64,000 nucleotides of DNA from Pseudomonas paeninsulae (GTDB lineage: Bacteria; Pseudomonadota; Gammaproteobacteria; Pseudomonadales; Pseudomonadaceae), in contig NZ_CP141799.1 in the NCBI RefSeq assembly GCF_035621475.1, positions 2,158,501 to 2,222,500 on the forward strand, read 5' to 3'. A program made the position numbers and the translations under genes. Positions 18,560 to 27,890 of the stretch are shown here, in pieces. The notes below the pieces were generated by a model. The model ran no database searches. It was not told the DNA's origin and saw only the letters and a list, made by a program, of their open reading frames with translations. Numbering within the stretch: the first letter of the stretch is position 1; the number at the start of each line of letters is the position of its first letter.

Positions 18560-20626
18560 ATGAGTTATCAGGTTCTTGCACGAAAGTGGCGTCCGCGCTC
18601 GTTTCGCGAAATGGTCGGCCAGGCCCATGTGCTCAAGGCGCTGATCAACGCCCTCGACAGTCAACGCCTGCATCACGCCTACCTGTTTACAGGTACCCGT
18701 GGCGTGGGCAAGACCACAATTGCGCGGATTATCGCCAAGTGCCTGAACTGCGAAACCGGGATCAGTTCAACGCCTTGCGGTGTCTGCTCTATCTGCAAGG
18801 AGATCGACGAAGGGCGTTTCATCGACCTGATCGAGGTCGATGCTGCCAGTCGTACCAAGGTCGAAGACACTCGCGAGCTGCTGGATAACGTGCAGTATTC
18901 GCCGAGCCGTGGGCGTTTCAAGGTCTACCTGATCGACGAAGTGCACATGCTGTCTTCGCACTCGTTCAACGCCTTGCTCAAGACCCTGGAAGAGCCGCCG
19001 CCGCACGTCAAATTCCTGCTGGCAACCACTGACCCGCAGAAACTGCCGATGACCATTTTGTCGCGCTGCTTGCAGTTCTCTCTGAAGAACATGCCGCCGG
19101 AGCGGGTGGTGGAGCACCTGACCCATGTATTGGGTGCGGAAAATATTCCGTTTGAAGATGATGCACTCTGGCTGCTCGGCCGAGCGGCCGATGGTTCGAT
19201 GCGCGACGCGATGAGCCTGACTGACCAGGCGATTGCCTTCGGTGAAGGTAAGGTGCTGGCGGCAGACGTGCGCGCGATGCTCGGCACTCTCGATCATGGT
19301 CAGGTGTATGGCGTGCTGCATGCTTTGCTCGAGGGTGATGCGCGGGGTCTGATCGATGCCGTGCGCCATTTAGCCGAGCAGGGCCCTGACTGGAGTGGGG
19401 TGCTGGCGGAGATTCTCAATGTCCTGCATCGCGTGGCGATCGCTCAGGCGCTGCCGGATGCGGTCGACAACGGCCAGGGTGACCGTGATCGAGTGCTGGC
19501 ATTGGCCGAAGTATTGCCAGCCGAAGATGTGCAGTTTTATTACCAGATGGGCCTGATCGGTCGGCGCGACCTGCCGTTGGCACCGGATCCGCGCAGCGGC
19601 TTCGAGATGGTGCTGTTGCGCATGTTGGCGTTTCGGCCCGCCGATACCGGCGAAGGGCCGAGGGTGGCACTAAAGCCGCTAGGGATTAGCCAGGCCACAG
19701 CTGATCCCCGTCCCAACCCAGTGGCCGGCACGGCTGTGGTTGTGTCGGCTGTGACCGCTGCCGTTGTCGAGGCTGAAGCTGAGTCAGTGGTGGTTGCGGC
19801 TGTTGTGCCTGAGCCGTCGTCTGCGCAGGTCGAGTTTCAGGCATCGGCGCCGGTCGAGCCGGGTCCTGCGCTTGCAGCGTCCCCAATTGTCGCCGCGCCG
19901 CCGCCTGCTGCGCCGCCAGCGGTGATTGCTGGAGTGACAAATTTACCCTGGGAAGAGCAGGCCGCTGCGGTTGAGGGCTGCGCGCCAGTGGCTGAGCCGA
20001 TATCTGCGCCGCCGCCAACCGAGGCGCCGGAAGTACTGCCCGTCAGCATTGCGCCGCCGGTCGAGGCCGATAGTGACAGCGATGATGAGCCGCCGCTGGG
20101 CGATTATGATTATGTGGAGATGGATGCGCAGTCATTCGACTACGATTTCGATGCGGTTGATTCCGTTGCGTCCGTCGAGCCGGAGCCGCAACTCGCGACG
20201 AAGCCGGCGACCGGCCTGGCTGCCGACTGGTTGGAGCTGTTTCCCAAGCTTGGCCTGTCTGGGATGACCGGCAGTATCGGCGCCAACTGCACGCTGATGG
20301 CGGTTGAGGGTGATAGTTGGTTGTTGCATCTCGATCCTGGACACAGTGCGCTGTTCAACGCGACCCAGCAGCGTCGTTTGAATGATGCTCTGAATCAGTA
20401 TCATGGGCGCGAGTTAAACCTGCAGATCGAGTTGTGCGCGCCCGAGCAGGAAACTCCGGCGCAGGCAGCGGCACGCAAGCGCGCCAATCGCCAGCGCGAG
20501 GCAGAAGAGTCGATCCATAGTGATCCACTGGTGCAACAAATGATTCAGCAGTTCGCCGCAGTTATCCGCGTGGACAGTATCGAACCCGTAGATGTTCAAG
20601 TTAACTCCCTGATTACCGAGGACTAG
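18560..20626 (+). CDS. dnaX: DNA polymerase III subunits tau/gamma
   Basis: This is the clamp-loader ATPase and polymerase organiser, 688 residues. The AAA+ domain has Walker A GTRGVGKT (residues 45-52), a zinc site (Cys64, Cys73, Cys76, Cys79), Walker B region LIDEVHML, and sensor 1 [11 protein letters not shown] long Ala/Pro/Val-rich linker (about 375-540) leads to the tau-specific C-terminal domain that binds polymerase alpha. I see no A-AAA-AAG slippery heptamer, so a frameshifted gamma form of E. coli type is not evident. It heads dnaX-ybaB-recR. Confidence 0.97.
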   Translation: MSYQVLARKWRPRSFREMVGQAHVLKALINALDSQRLHHAYLFTGTRGVGKTTIARIIAKCLNCETGISSTPCGVCSICKEIDEGRFIDLIEVDAASRTKVEDTRELLDNVQYSPSRGRFKVYLIDEVHMLSSHSFNALLKTLEEPPPHVKFLLATTDPQKLPMTILSRCLQFSLKNMPPERVVEHLTHVLGAENIPFEDDALWLLGRAADGSMRDAMSLTDQAIAFGEGKVLAADVRAMLGTLDHGQVYGVLHALLEGDARGLIDAVRHLAEQGPDWSGVLAEILNVLHRVAIAQALPDAVDNGQGDRDRVLALAEVLPAEDVQFYYQMGLIGRRDLPLAPDPRSGFEMVLLRMLAFRPADTGEGPRVALKPLGISQATADPRPNPVAGTAVVVSAVTAAVVEAEAESVVVAAVVPEPSSAQVEFQASAPVEPGPALAASPIVAAPPPAAPPAVIAGVTNLPWEEQAAAVEGCAPVAEPISAPPPTEAPEVLPVSIAPPVEADSDSDDEPPLGDYDYVEMDAQSFDYDFDAVDSVASVEPEPQLATKPATGLAADWLELFPKLGLSGMTGSIGANCTLMAVEGDSWLLHLDPGHSALFNATQQRRLNDALNQYHGRELNLQIELCAPEQETPAQAAARKRANRQREAEESIHSDPLVQQMIQQFAAVIRVDSIEPVDVQVNSLITED

Positions 20627-20630
20627 CACC

Positions 20631-20957
20631 ATGATGAAAGGTGGAATGGCCGGCCTGATGAAGCAGGCCCAGCAGATGCAAGAAAAAATGCAGAAGATGC
20701 AGGAAGAATTGGCTAACGCCGAAGTGACCGGTCAGTCCGGTGCCGGCCTGGTCAGCGTGGTGATGACTGGTCGGCATGATGTCAAGCGCGTGAGCCTGGA
20801 CGACAGCCTGATGCAGGAAGACAAGGAAATCCTCGAGGATCTGATCGCGGCGGCAGTGAACGATGCAGTGCGCAAGGTCGAGCAGAACAGTCAGGGTAAG
20901 ATGTCTGGTATGACCGACGGGATGCAACTGCCCCCCGGCTTCAAAATGCCTTTCTGA
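20631..20957 (+). CDS. YbaB/EbfC family nucleoid-associated protein
   Basis: The 108-residue dimeric DNA-binding protein has a Met/Gln-rich N-terminal helix ([18 protein letters not shown]) and the family beta-sheet ([20 protein letters not shown]). The gene starts 4 nt after the dnaX stop; ATG 20634 is an equally possible start. The order dnaX-ybaB-recR is widely conserved. Confidence 0.95.
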   Translation: MMKGGMAGLMKQAQQMQEKMQKMQEELANAEVTGQSGAGLVSVVMTGRHDVKRVSLDDSLMQEDKEILEDLIAAAVNDAVRKVEQNSQGKMSGMTDGMQLPPGFKMPF

Positions 20958-21145
20958 TTGATCCCGTGCCGTCCAGTCGACGCGCTGGGCGGCGTTGTCG
21001 GCGGGCTTGGAGTCCTCGCGTGCATGAGCATACTGCGCTTCCTCGTCCGCCGGCGCTTTGTTCTGCGCGCCGTCTGACCGCCCTGCGGTTGCGGTGCTCC
21101 CGAACTTAACGGCTATCTCGAATTCTGCCGTCATTGAGTACCCCC

Positions 21146-21745
21146 ATGAGCTTCAGCCCGCTGATTCGCCAATTGATCGATTCCTTGCGCATCCTGCCAG
21201 GGGTGGGGCAGAAGACTGCCCAGCGCATGGCCTTACAGATGCTCGAGCACGATCGCCCTGGCGCAATGCGCTTGGCTCAGGCGCTGACCCGGGCGATGGA
21301 GGGTGTTGGTCACTGCACGCAGTGTCGCAGCCTGAGCGAGGATGAGGTTTGCCAGTTGTGCCTTGACCCGCGTCGCGACGACAGCTTGCTGTGCGTGGTG
21401 GAAGGGCCGATGGATGTCTACGCAGTGGAGCAGACCGGCTTTCGTGGGCGTTACTTCGTGCTCAAGGGGCATCTTTCCCCGCTCGACGGCCTGGGGCCAG
21501 AGGCCATTGGAATTCCTGATCTGCTGGCACGTATTGCCCAGGGCGGTTTTGCCGAAGTCATCCTCGCTACGAACCCTACCGTAGAAGGCGAAGCGACGGC
21601 GCATTACATTGCCCAGTTGTTGGCTAACAAGGGGCTGATTGCCTCGCGTATCGCCCATGGCATGCCACTCGGTGGTGAGTTGGAGTTGGTCGATGGCGGA
21701 ACCTTGGCTCATTCGATTGCCGGGCGGCGACCGATTCAGTTGTAA
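21146..21745 (+). CDS. recR: Recombination mediator RecR
   Basis: RecR, with RecO, loads RecA at gaps coated with single-strand-binding protein. The 199-residue protein has an N-terminal helix-hairpin-helix ([17 protein letters not shown]), a zinc finger (Cys57, Cys60, Cys69, Cys72), and a Toprim domain ([37 protein letters not shown]). ATG 21146 matches the family start MSFSPLI; an upstream TTG at 21134 is less likely. Confidence 0.97.
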   Translation: MSFSPLIRQLIDSLRILPGVGQKTAQRMALQMLEHDRPGAMRLAQALTRAMEGVGHCTQCRSLSEDEVCQLCLDPRRDDSLLCVVEGPMDVYAVEQTGFRGRYFVLKGHLSPLDGLGPEAIGIPDLLARIAQGGFAEVILATNPTVEGEATAHYIAQLLANKGLIASRIAHGMPLGGELELVDGGTLAHSIAGRRPIQL

Positions 21746-22180
21746 GGCTGTATCTACGGTTAGCCTTCCCCAGCAACGCACTTGCTGTTGTATGAATCCT
21801 TGAGCGTAACCTCTCTCTTTGGAATCAGAGTCAACATGCAAGGAGCGGCTTCAGTCGCGAAGCTTTTGCTGTGTATCGAAGTGCTCGCGGCTGAATGACT
21901 GGGTATCCCCGACGTTCCACACAGTTTGCTGCGCGGCGCGCTTCGGGCAAGGTCCTGCGGGTAATTGCGGCAGGGTTTTGACCCTTGTGCGCCCTTCAAG
22001 TCTCGTGGGGTGGGCTTCAGTCCGCCGAGACTGCATGTGGTGGGTGGAGCCCATCTCCACTGTGACAATCTCTGCGTTGTGCTGGGCGCGGCGTTATCGT
22101 CCTTGCAGATGGCGTAATTCACATCTTGTAAACCAAGCAAGCGCTCGGTATGGTCGCGGAAACCTCTGCGGAGCTGCGCC
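21746..22180. other. 435-bp intergenic region with a REP-like sequence
   Basis: No gene is supported. A REP-like unit lies at 21841-21870. The remainder shows no strong terminator; the acyl-CoA dehydrogenase promoter probably lies near the right end. Confidence 0.5.
21841..21870 (+). repeat. REP-like palindromic element
   Basis: The core GGAGCGGCTTCAGTCGCGAA differs by about one base from the common Pseudomonas REP form with GCCGCGAAGC. It can fold as an imperfect hairpin. Confidence 0.6.
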
Positions 22181-23329
22181 ATGTCTGTCTTTCAGGATTA
22201 CTTTGATGCATCCCAGCAACTGGTGCGCGACTCAGTGCGGCGCTTTGTCGAGCGGGAAATCCTTCCGCATGTCGATGAGTGGGAGGAGGCCGAAGAGTTT
22301 CCGCGTGAGCTGTACCTGAAGGCTGGTGCCGCCGGGATTCTTGGTATCGGATATCCGGAGCAGTTTGGTGGCAGCCACGAGGGTGATATCTTCGCCAAGG
22401 TCGCCGCCAGTGAAGAGTTGATGCGCTCTGGTTCCGGTGGTCTGGTCGCTGGTCTTGGTTCGCTGGATATCGGTCTGCCGCCGGTGGTCAAGTGGGGCGC
22501 GCCGGCGCTGCGTGAACGCATAGTGCCGCAGGTGCTCGCAGGAGAGAAGATTATGGCTTTGGCGGTCACCGAGCCCTCCGGTGGCTCTGACGTGGCCAAT
22601 CTGAAGACTCGCGCGCTACGTGACGGTGATTGCTATCGGGTGACTGGCAGCAAGACCTTTATCACCAGTGGCATTCGTGCCGACTACTACACCGTGGCGG
22701 TACGGACTGGTGGAGACGGTTTCGGTGGTATCAGCCTGTTGCTGATCGAGAAGGGCACGCCCGGTTTCACTGTCGGTCGCAAGTTGAAGAAGATGGGTTG
22801 GTGGGCATCGGATACCGCCGAGTTGTTCTTCGACGATTGCCAGGTGCCAGTGTCGAACCTGATTGGTGCCGAGAACACGGGCTTTGCCTGCATCATGGCC
22901 AACTTCCAGAGCGAACGATTGTCGCTGGCGATCATGGCCAATATGACGGCGCAGCTGGCCTTCGAGGAAGCGATGGAGTGGGCGAAGCAGCGTGAGGCGT
23001 TCGGCAAGCCAATCGGCAAGTTTCAGGTGCTCAAGCACCGTCTGGCGGAGATGGCTACCCAGTTAGAGGTTTCCCGTGAGTTCACCTACCGCCAGGCGGC
23101 GAAGATGGCAGCGGGCAAGAGTGTGATAAAGGAAATCTCCATGGCGAAGAACTTCGCCACCGACATTGCCGACCGGCTGACCTACGATGCGGTGCAGATA
23201 ATGGGTGGGATGGGGTATATGAGGGGCGGCCTGGTAGAGCGCCTGTACCGCGATAATCGGATTCTGTCGATTGGCGGCGGCTCGCGGGAGATCATGAACG
23301 AGATCATCAGCAAGCAGATGGGTTTGTAG
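22181..23329 (+). CDS. Acyl-CoA dehydrogenase (long/branched-chain type)
   Basis: This is a flavoenzyme that introduces the alpha-beta double bond in acyl-CoA and passes electrons to ETF, whose genes are 14 kb away. The 382-residue protein has the standard N-terminal, middle and C-terminal domains: AVTEPSGGSDVANLKT (FAD/substrate), KTFITSG, and the C-terminal GGMGYMRG. The catalytic base appears to be Glu245 in FQSERLSL, the position used by isovaleryl- and long-chain acyl-CoA dehydrogenases, since there is no YEGT motif. GGAG precedes ATG 22181. Confidence 0.93.
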   Translation: MSVFQDYFDASQQLVRDSVRRFVEREILPHVDEWEEAEEFPRELYLKAGAAGILGIGYPEQFGGSHEGDIFAKVAASEELMRSGSGGLVAGLGSLDIGLPPVVKWGAPALRERIVPQVLAGEKIMALAVTEPSGGSDVANLKTRALRDGDCYRVTGSKTFITSGIRADYYTVAVRTGGDGFGGISLLLIEKGTPGFTVGRKLKKMGWWASDTAELFFDDCQVPVSNLIGAENTGFACIMANFQSERLSLAIMANMTAQLAFEEAMEWAKQREAFGKPIGKFQVLKHRLAEMATQLEVSREFTYRQAAKMAAGKSVIKEISMAKNFATDIADRLTYDAVQIMGGMGYMRGGLVERLYRDNRILSIGGGSREIMNEIISKQMGL

Positions 23330-23453
23330 GGCGGGATTTAGCGCTACAGTGACGCGAAAGCCTCACGGCGCTTTTCGCGTATCGTCCTCAAGTGTCCTTT
23401 CGCGCAGGTGCGTGGAGGTTATCAAGGTCGGGGTTGTTGCCGTTCAGCAAGCA

Positions 23454-23486
23454 TAAAAAAACGAGCCCCGCTTGTGCGGGGCTCGT
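23454..23486 (-). terminator. Rho-independent terminator of the cold-shock gene
   Basis: An 11-bp perfect stem ACGAGCCCCGC / GCGGGGCTCGT with loop TTGT. The A-run at 23454-23460 becomes a T-run on the minus strand. Confidence 0.93.
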
Positions 23487-23505
23487 CTTGAATAGGACAG
23501 GGAGC

Positions 23506-23718
23506 TTAAGCTACCTGAACCTCTTCAGCTTGCATACCTTTCTGACCGCGAGCGGCCACATAGGTAACGGTTTGGCCTTCTTTCAGGCTCTTGAAACCGT
23601 CGCTTTGGATAGCTTTGAAATGAACGAACAGATCATCGCCGCCGTTAGTCGGGGTAATGAAGCCGAAGCCCTTCTCATCGTTGAACCATTTGACGGTGCC
23701 AGTTTCGCGGTTTGCCAT
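23506..23718 (-). CDS. Cold-shock domain protein (Csp family)
   Basis: The 70-residue single cold-shock domain binds single-stranded RNA/DNA. RNP1 is KGFGFI (residues 16-21) and RNP2 is LFVHF (30-34). It is probably an RNA chaperone. The upstream sequence is AT-rich, leaving room for a long leader, but I could not identify a cold-box. A strong terminator follows the stop. Confidence 0.96.
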   Translation of the reverse strand: MANRETGTVKWFNDEKGFGFITPTNGGDDLFVHFKAIQSDGFKSLKEGQTVTYVAARGQKGMQAEEVQVA

Positions 23719-24159
23719 GATGTATCTCTTATGAATCGATGCGGATTGCAGTACTAGAAATACCGCAGGAGGGTGATGAACGCAATGATTTTTCGGTATT
23801 CAGTGGCTTTGAGTGGAAATTAATTCTCTCCGATTGTGCTGTAAATTTCAGCTTAAGTCGGTGATGTTTGTTATTTTTAACGCTGTTTTCCGGTTTTTTG
23901 CCTGTATATCGGCGAAGTTGTCTGTCGCGTGGTCGGTCATTCCGTCTCGGTCGTGCCAAGGCACCGAGTGGCGGTACTCCTAAACCCAGGAGTAGCTCCT
24001 AGCTGCATTATCCGATGAGGCCGGGGCGGTTTCTTGATCTATATGTGCTGCTCATCCTGGGCTCTCAGGCCAGTCAATGGTTCGTGCAAGGCTGGGTAAG
24101 CGTTAGCCAATATCGGCCACAGCTCGTCAGACTATCTTCTGCTTTCAATTGCTTGCCGT

Positions 24160-24176
24160 TCACTTAAGTTAAGTGA
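24160..24176. promoter_or_regulatory. 17-bp perfect palindrome
   Basis: TCACTTAA-G-TTAAGTGA, with 8-bp arms around one base, lies directly before the flavoprotein relic. It looks like a leftover operator, but this is speculative. Confidence 0.35.
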
Positions 24177-24177
24177 G

Positions 24178-24560
24178 TTGCATTTTTGTAACCCGCCGGA
24201 GATCGAAGCGCGCGAGCGCGGTGTGCTCACGGTGGCGCGGCCATTTACCCATTTCACATCTACTGGCGTGGCGTGGGCCGACGGTACTGAGCCGCAGATA
24301 GATGTAGTGATCTGGTGCAGTGGTTCTCGTCCGCCGCTGGGTCGCCTGGTCGCCTGGTCGCCTTGGAGGTGCTGAGTGAGCAAGGTACGGTGGATGTCGA
24401 GGGCACTCGTTCGCTCAAGCCGCCCCGGCTCTGGCTGGTCGGCATGGCGAATGGACCGGCGCGGTCGCCGCCACCTTGATTGGCGTCACGCGTACCACAC
24501 GGCCTACCACCGCAGAAATTGCCGAGGTTTTGCAGCACTGTCTGCCGTGTAACGACGACA
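24178..24560 (+). pseudogene. Relic of an ArsO-like flavin-containing monooxygenase (C-terminal part)
   Basis: Translated pieces read [22 protein letters not shown], then [15 protein letters not shown], and after frame changes GTVDVEGTRSLKPPRLWLVG and GEWTGAVAATLIGVTRTTRP. These match the C-terminal end of NAD(P)/FAD monooxygenases of the type found in arsenic clusters (ArsO-like). Frame is lost at a triple 8-bp repeat (GGTCGCCT at 24340-24363) and at a one-base deletion in the GYGEWTG segment (GGCATGGCGAATGG). The N-terminal half is absent. Confidence 0.65.
24340..24363 (+). repeat. Three tandem copies of an 8-bp unit
   Basis: GGTCGCCT is repeated three times without interruption inside the monooxygenase relic. 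Eight-base steps change the reading frame, so copy-number slippage is a likely inactivating event. Confidence 0.8.
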
Positions 24561-24649
24561 AATTTATAGATGTGAATCAAACGAAGTTATCCCGCGCAAA
24601 CCCAGCGTCTCTCGATGCAGTCTGATCAGGTAGGGCTGGGCTGGGGCGT

Positions 24650-24830
24650 TATGTAGAATGTTTCGTGCTGCACCGCAAGATCCTCGACCTGCCGCCGACG
24701 TAGCTGACATGGGTAACCGCCTGCAGTTCTCCTGCGAGCAGCTGTGCGATGTGTTCAGCCGCGTTTGCTTGTATGTGCTGATCGGCTATCTGTTCAATAG
24801 CTTGGCCTATCTGTTCATCTAGCCTGCAAG
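24650..24830 (+). pseudogene. Possible permease C-terminal relic (YraQ/DUF318-like)
   Basis: Just upstream of the thioredoxin gene one frame ends with VLIGYLFNSLAYLFI and a stop. This resembles the last membrane helix of YraQ/DUF318 permeases (typically ending IVGYLFN), which are usual partners of this type of small thioredoxin. Upstream the frame is broken by stops. The match is short. Confidence 0.4.
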
Positions 24831-24840
24831 GTGCATCGAT

Positions 24841-25077
24841 ATGATTATCAAGATGTTCGGTAGCGGTTGTAAAAAGTGCGTCAGCCTGAGTGAGAGCGCT
24901 CGCCAGGCATTGAGCAGTCTTGGCCTTCCGGCCGAGGTGCTCAAGGTTACCGACTTCGCCGAAATCGCCGCCTACGGGGTCATGTCGACGCCCGCTCTGG
25001 CGATCGACGACGAGGTGGTGTCGGTCGGCAAGGTGCTGACGGCCGGTGAGATAGCTGCCTTTCTGCAAGCCCGCTGA
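24841..25077 (+). CDS. Small thioredoxin-fold redox protein
   Basis: The 78-residue protein has the minimal thioredoxin fold with a CKKC redox site (Cys10, Cys13) and the cis-proline loop MSTPALAID. It matches the small redox-active disulfide protein family usually encoded with a DUF318 permease and an ArsR-type regulator. An AAGGTG ribosome site precedes ATG 24841. Its partners are only relics here, so it may be an orphan survivor. Confidence 0.85.
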   Translation: MIIKMFGSGCKKCVSLSESARQALSSLGLPAEVLKVTDFAEIAAYGVMSTPALAIDDEVVSVGKVLTAGEIAAFLQAR

Positions 25078-25143
25078 TGCAGACTGCCAGGTAGCTCGCA
25101 TTCAACACGGGCTAGCCATCAACCAGCAGGGGAGCGTGAGCAA

Positions 25144-26091
25144 TTGGAATTCAAGGATTACTACCAGGTTCTCAGTCTGGAGAAGAGCGCCAGCGAGGAT
25201 GAAATCAAGAAGTCCTACCGCAAGCTGGCGCGTAAATACCATCCGGATGTGAGCAAGGAGGCGGATGCCGAATTGCGCATGAAGGAAGTCAACGAGGCCT
25301 ATGCGGTACTGGGTGATCTGGAAAAGCGCGCGGCCTACGATCAGCTTGGCAGTCGCTACCGGGATGGTCAGGAATTCCAGCCACCACCGAACTGGGACGC
25401 CGGCTTCGAGTTTTCCGGTGCGGACTTCTCCGGCGCCGATATGGGCGAATACAGCGATTTTTTTGCCAACCTGTTTGGTCAGCCCGGGCGCGGTGGACGG
25501 GGTGGACGGGGCGGGCCACGGCCACGGCGCGGCGAGGATCACCACGCCAAGATCGTCATCGACCTGCGTGATGCCTATCAGGGGGCGCCACGCACCATCA
25601 CCCTGCGTGGCGCACGGGCCGATGCCCAGGGTCGCGTGAGCATGCGGGAGCATAGCCTCAACGTGCAGATACCCAAGGGCGTCAAGGAGGGTCAGCACAT
25701 CCGCCTGGCCGGTCAGGGCAGCCCGGGTATTGGCGGCAGCGCGGCGGGGGATTTGTTTCTGGAGGTGCATTTCAAGGAGGATCCGCACTACCGCGTGGAT
25801 GGTCGCGATGTCTACGAGACCCTGCCGGTAACGCCGTGGGAGGCGGCCTTGGGCGCCAGCATCGAGGCGCCTACGCCTTCCGGCAAGGTGCAGGTGAAAA
25901 TACCCGCCAATTCGCAAGCTGGCCGCAAGTTGCGCCTCAAGGGCCGCGGCATACCCGGCGAACCGGCGGGTGATCTGTATCTGCTGCTGGAAATCGTGCT
26001 GCCGCCTGCCGACACTGAAAAGGCGCGTCAGCTCTATGAAATGATGGCGCAGGAGATGGCCTTCAATCCGCGCCTGGCCATGGGAGTCTGA
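25144..26091 (+). CDS. cbpA: Curved DNA-binding protein CbpA, DnaJ-class co-chaperone
   Basis: The 315-residue protein has an N-terminal J domain (about 5-70, HPD at 33-35), a Gly/Phe- and Arg/Gly-rich linker (about 75-135), and two C-terminal substrate-binding domains. There is no zinc-finger domain, as in CbpA. It stimulates DnaK and binds curved DNA. The start is TTG 25144, supported by AGGGGAG 9 nt upstream; no ATG fits the J-domain start. CbpM follows 3 nt downstream. Confidence 0.93.
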   Translation: MEFKDYYQVLSLEKSASEDEIKKSYRKLARKYHPDVSKEADAELRMKEVNEAYAVLGDLEKRAAYDQLGSRYRDGQEFQPPPNWDAGFEFSGADFSGADMGEYSDFFANLFGQPGRGGRGGRGGPRPRRGEDHHAKIVIDLRDAYQGAPRTITLRGARADAQGRVSMREHSLNVQIPKGVKEGQHIRLAGQGSPGIGGSAAGDLFLEVHFKEDPHYRVDGRDVYETLPVTPWEAALGASIEAPTPSGKVQVKIPANSQAGRKLRLKGRGIPGEPAGDLYLLLEIVLPPADTEKARQLYEMMAQEMAFNPRLAMGV

Positions 26092-26094
26092 ACC

Positions 26095-26397
26095 ATGCCA
26101 CACACTGAAATTGTCACCGGCGTTGTGCTGGACGAGGTCGCCCTCGACCTCGATGAACTGGCCCAGGCCTGTTCGGTCGATGCACAGTGGATCGTCGAGC
26201 GAGTCGAGGCTGGGTTGCTCTGCGAAGTAGCCCAGCCGCAGCGCTTCAGCAGTGCCGAGTTGCTCCGCGCCCGACACATGCTGGCGATCGAGCGGGATTT
26301 CGACGCCAACCCCGAACTGGCTGCCCTGGTGGTGGATTTGATCGAGGAAGTAGGGCGACTCAAGGGCCGACTCAGGGCGGCGGGCATCGATGCGTAG
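26095..26397 (+). CDS. cbpM: Chaperone modulator CbpM
   Basis: The 100-residue protein has a MerR-like helical start (LDELAQACSVDAQWIVERVEAG) and a C-terminal helix (LVVDLIEEVGRLKGRLRAAG). CbpM binds the J domain of CbpA and blocks its co-chaperone and DNA-binding activities. The 3-nt gap to cbpA implies coupled expression. A GC-rich hairpin at 26401-26417 follows. Confidence 0.9.
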   Translation: MPHTEIVTGVVLDEVALDLDELAQACSVDAQWIVERVEAGLLCEVAQPQRFSSAELLRARHMLAIERDFDANPELAALVVDLIEEVGRLKGRLRAAGIDA

Positions 26398-26400
26398 CGT

Positions 26401-26417
26401 GCGGGTCTGAGGCCCGC
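26401..26417. terminator. Hairpin after cbpM, possible terminator
   Basis: Stem GCGGG / CCCGC with a 7-nt loop; it lacks a T-run, so termination is uncertain. Confidence 0.35.
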
Positions 26418-26528
26418 GCATGGCTGTAGGCCTGGCATCCTGCCGCTCTGTCTGAGTGGCCAAGGTATATGCGGCCGCCAGGTTTCGAGTTTTTCCTTCA
26501 GCCCCCCCAACCCCATGTGGAACCTGAC

Positions 26529-27890
26529 ATGTCCAAGCAAACCATGCCGCTGTTAGATACGGATACTGCCTTCCTTTCGAAGGCTGCCGCTGCGGCAGCC
26601 TTGGCCGGGGTTTCGATCGAGGCGCTGAACAGCCGCTGCTTCTGCATCAGCCTGGACCCCGAGGCGTTGCGCCGTGCTCTGGAGTCGACGCTGGGCCAGC
26701 CCGGCCTGTTCGAGCTGGTGCAGCAGCGCTGCCCTTATCTGTTCGCCGCCCATCCGGTGTTTATCGCCCCGGCCCACTTGCAGCGCATGGCCGAGGTGAT
26801 CCGCGCCATCGAGTCGGTGGTGGCCCTGCCGGCTTATCGCGAGCTGGTTTTGGCCCGCTCGCCGGCCATTGCGGCGCATGATCCGGGCGGCGCCAAGGGG
26901 GTGTTCTTCGGCTACGACTTTCATGTCACCGAGGCTGGCTTCGGTCTGATCGAGATCAACAGCAATGCCGGCGGAGCGATGCTCAACGCCGTGCTGGCGC
27001 GGGCGCAACATGCCTGCTGTCCGGCTATCGAGCACATGCTGCCGCCAGCGTTGCGTGCCGAGACGCTGGAGGCCGGGATAATGACCATGTTCCAGCAGGA
27101 ATGGGCCTTGGCTGGTCATGCACGGCCGCTGCGCAGTATTGCCATCGTCGACGAAGCGCCTGACCAGCAGTACCTCTATCCCGAGTTTCTACTGTTCCAG
27201 CAGTTGTTCCAGCGCCATGGCTTGCAGGCGGTGATCGCCGACCCGGCCGAGTTGAGCTTGAAGGATGGCGTGCTCTGGCATGGCGAACTGGCCATCGATC
27301 TGGTCTACAACCGCCTGACCGATTTCGCCCTCGACGCCCCAGCCAATGCGACGTTGCGTCAGGCCTATCTTGAGTACGCCAGCGTGCTGACGCCGCACCC
27401 GCAAGCCCATGCCCTGTATGCCGACAAGCGCAACCTGGCGCTGCTCTGCGATGCCGAGCAATTGCAGGCACTGGATGTGCCCCTGGCCACTCAGGAGCTG
27501 CTGCTGGCGGCCATTCCGCATACCGAGGTAGTGGACCCGGCCAATGCCGAGCGCCTGTGGCGCCAACGCAAGCAGCTATTTTTCAAACCCTGCGCCGGTT
27601 ACGGTAGCCGCGCCGCCTACCGTGGCGACAAGCTGACCCAGCGCGTCTGGCAGGAGATTATCGCTGGCGACTACGTGGCCCAAGCCCTAGTGCTGCCGGG
27701 GCAGCGGGTGATGGCCAGCGATACCCCGGCGTTGAAGTTCGATCTGCGCGATTACGCCTACGACGGCGCGGTGCAGTGGGTGGCGGCGCGCTTGTACCAG
27801 GGCCAGACCACCAACTTCCGCACTCCGGGCGGCGGCTTTGCGCCGGTCTATCCGGGGCCGCAGTCAGGTTGTGCGCCGGGCTGTAACTAG
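26529..27890 (+). CDS. ATP-grasp-like protein of unknown function
   Basis: The 453-residue protein is not assigned to a named family. The C-terminal half has ATP-grasp-like features: a lysine in LFFKPCAGYGSRAAYRG, a metal/ATP segment LKFDLRDYAYDGAVQW, and Arg/Asn residues in ARLYQGQTTNFRTPGGG. A mid-protein EINSNAGGAMLN also looks like a nucleotide or substrate loop. The protein ends with CAPGCN. A carboxylate-amine ligase role is plausible. ATG 26529 is chosen; ATG 26469 adds 20 residues. The stop codon directly abuts the stop of convergent arsJ. Confidence 0.65.
   Translation: MSKQTMPLLDTDTAFLSKAAAAAALAGVSIEALNSRCFCISLDPEALRRALESTLGQPGLFELVQQRCPYLFAAHPVFIAPAHLQRMAEVIRAIESVVALPAYRELVLARSPAIAAHDPGGAKGVFFGYDFHVTEAGFGLIEINSNAGGAMLNAVLARAQHACCPAIEHMLPPALRAETLEAGIMTMFQQEWALAGHARPLRSIAIVDEAPDQQYLYPEFLLFQQLFQRHGLQAVIADPAELSLKDGVLWHGELAIDLVYNRLTDFALDAPANATLRQAYLEYASVLTPHPQAHALYADKRNLALLCDAEQLQALDVPLATQELLLAAIPHTEVVDPANAERLWRQRKQLFFKPCAGYGSRAAYRGDKLTQRVWQEIIAGDYVAQALVLPGQRVMASDTPALKFDLRDYAYDGAVQWVAARLYQGQTTNFRTPGGGFAPVYPGPQSGCAPGCN

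Larger units (their letters stand above)
23719..24840. other. 1.1-kb decayed, AT-richer region between csp and the thioredoxin gene
   Basis: There is no intact gene. The left part (23719-24159) is AT-rich and unassigned; it includes the csp leader. The right part holds a perfect palindrome at 24160-24176, a flavin-monooxygenase relic (about 24178-24560) and a permease tail relic (about 24650-24830). Confidence 0.65.

Noticed and set aside
18560..20626. Programmed frameshift site in dnaX
   Set aside because: I looked for an A-AAA-AAG type heptamer with a following stem and found none, so a frameshifted gamma subunit cannot be claimed.
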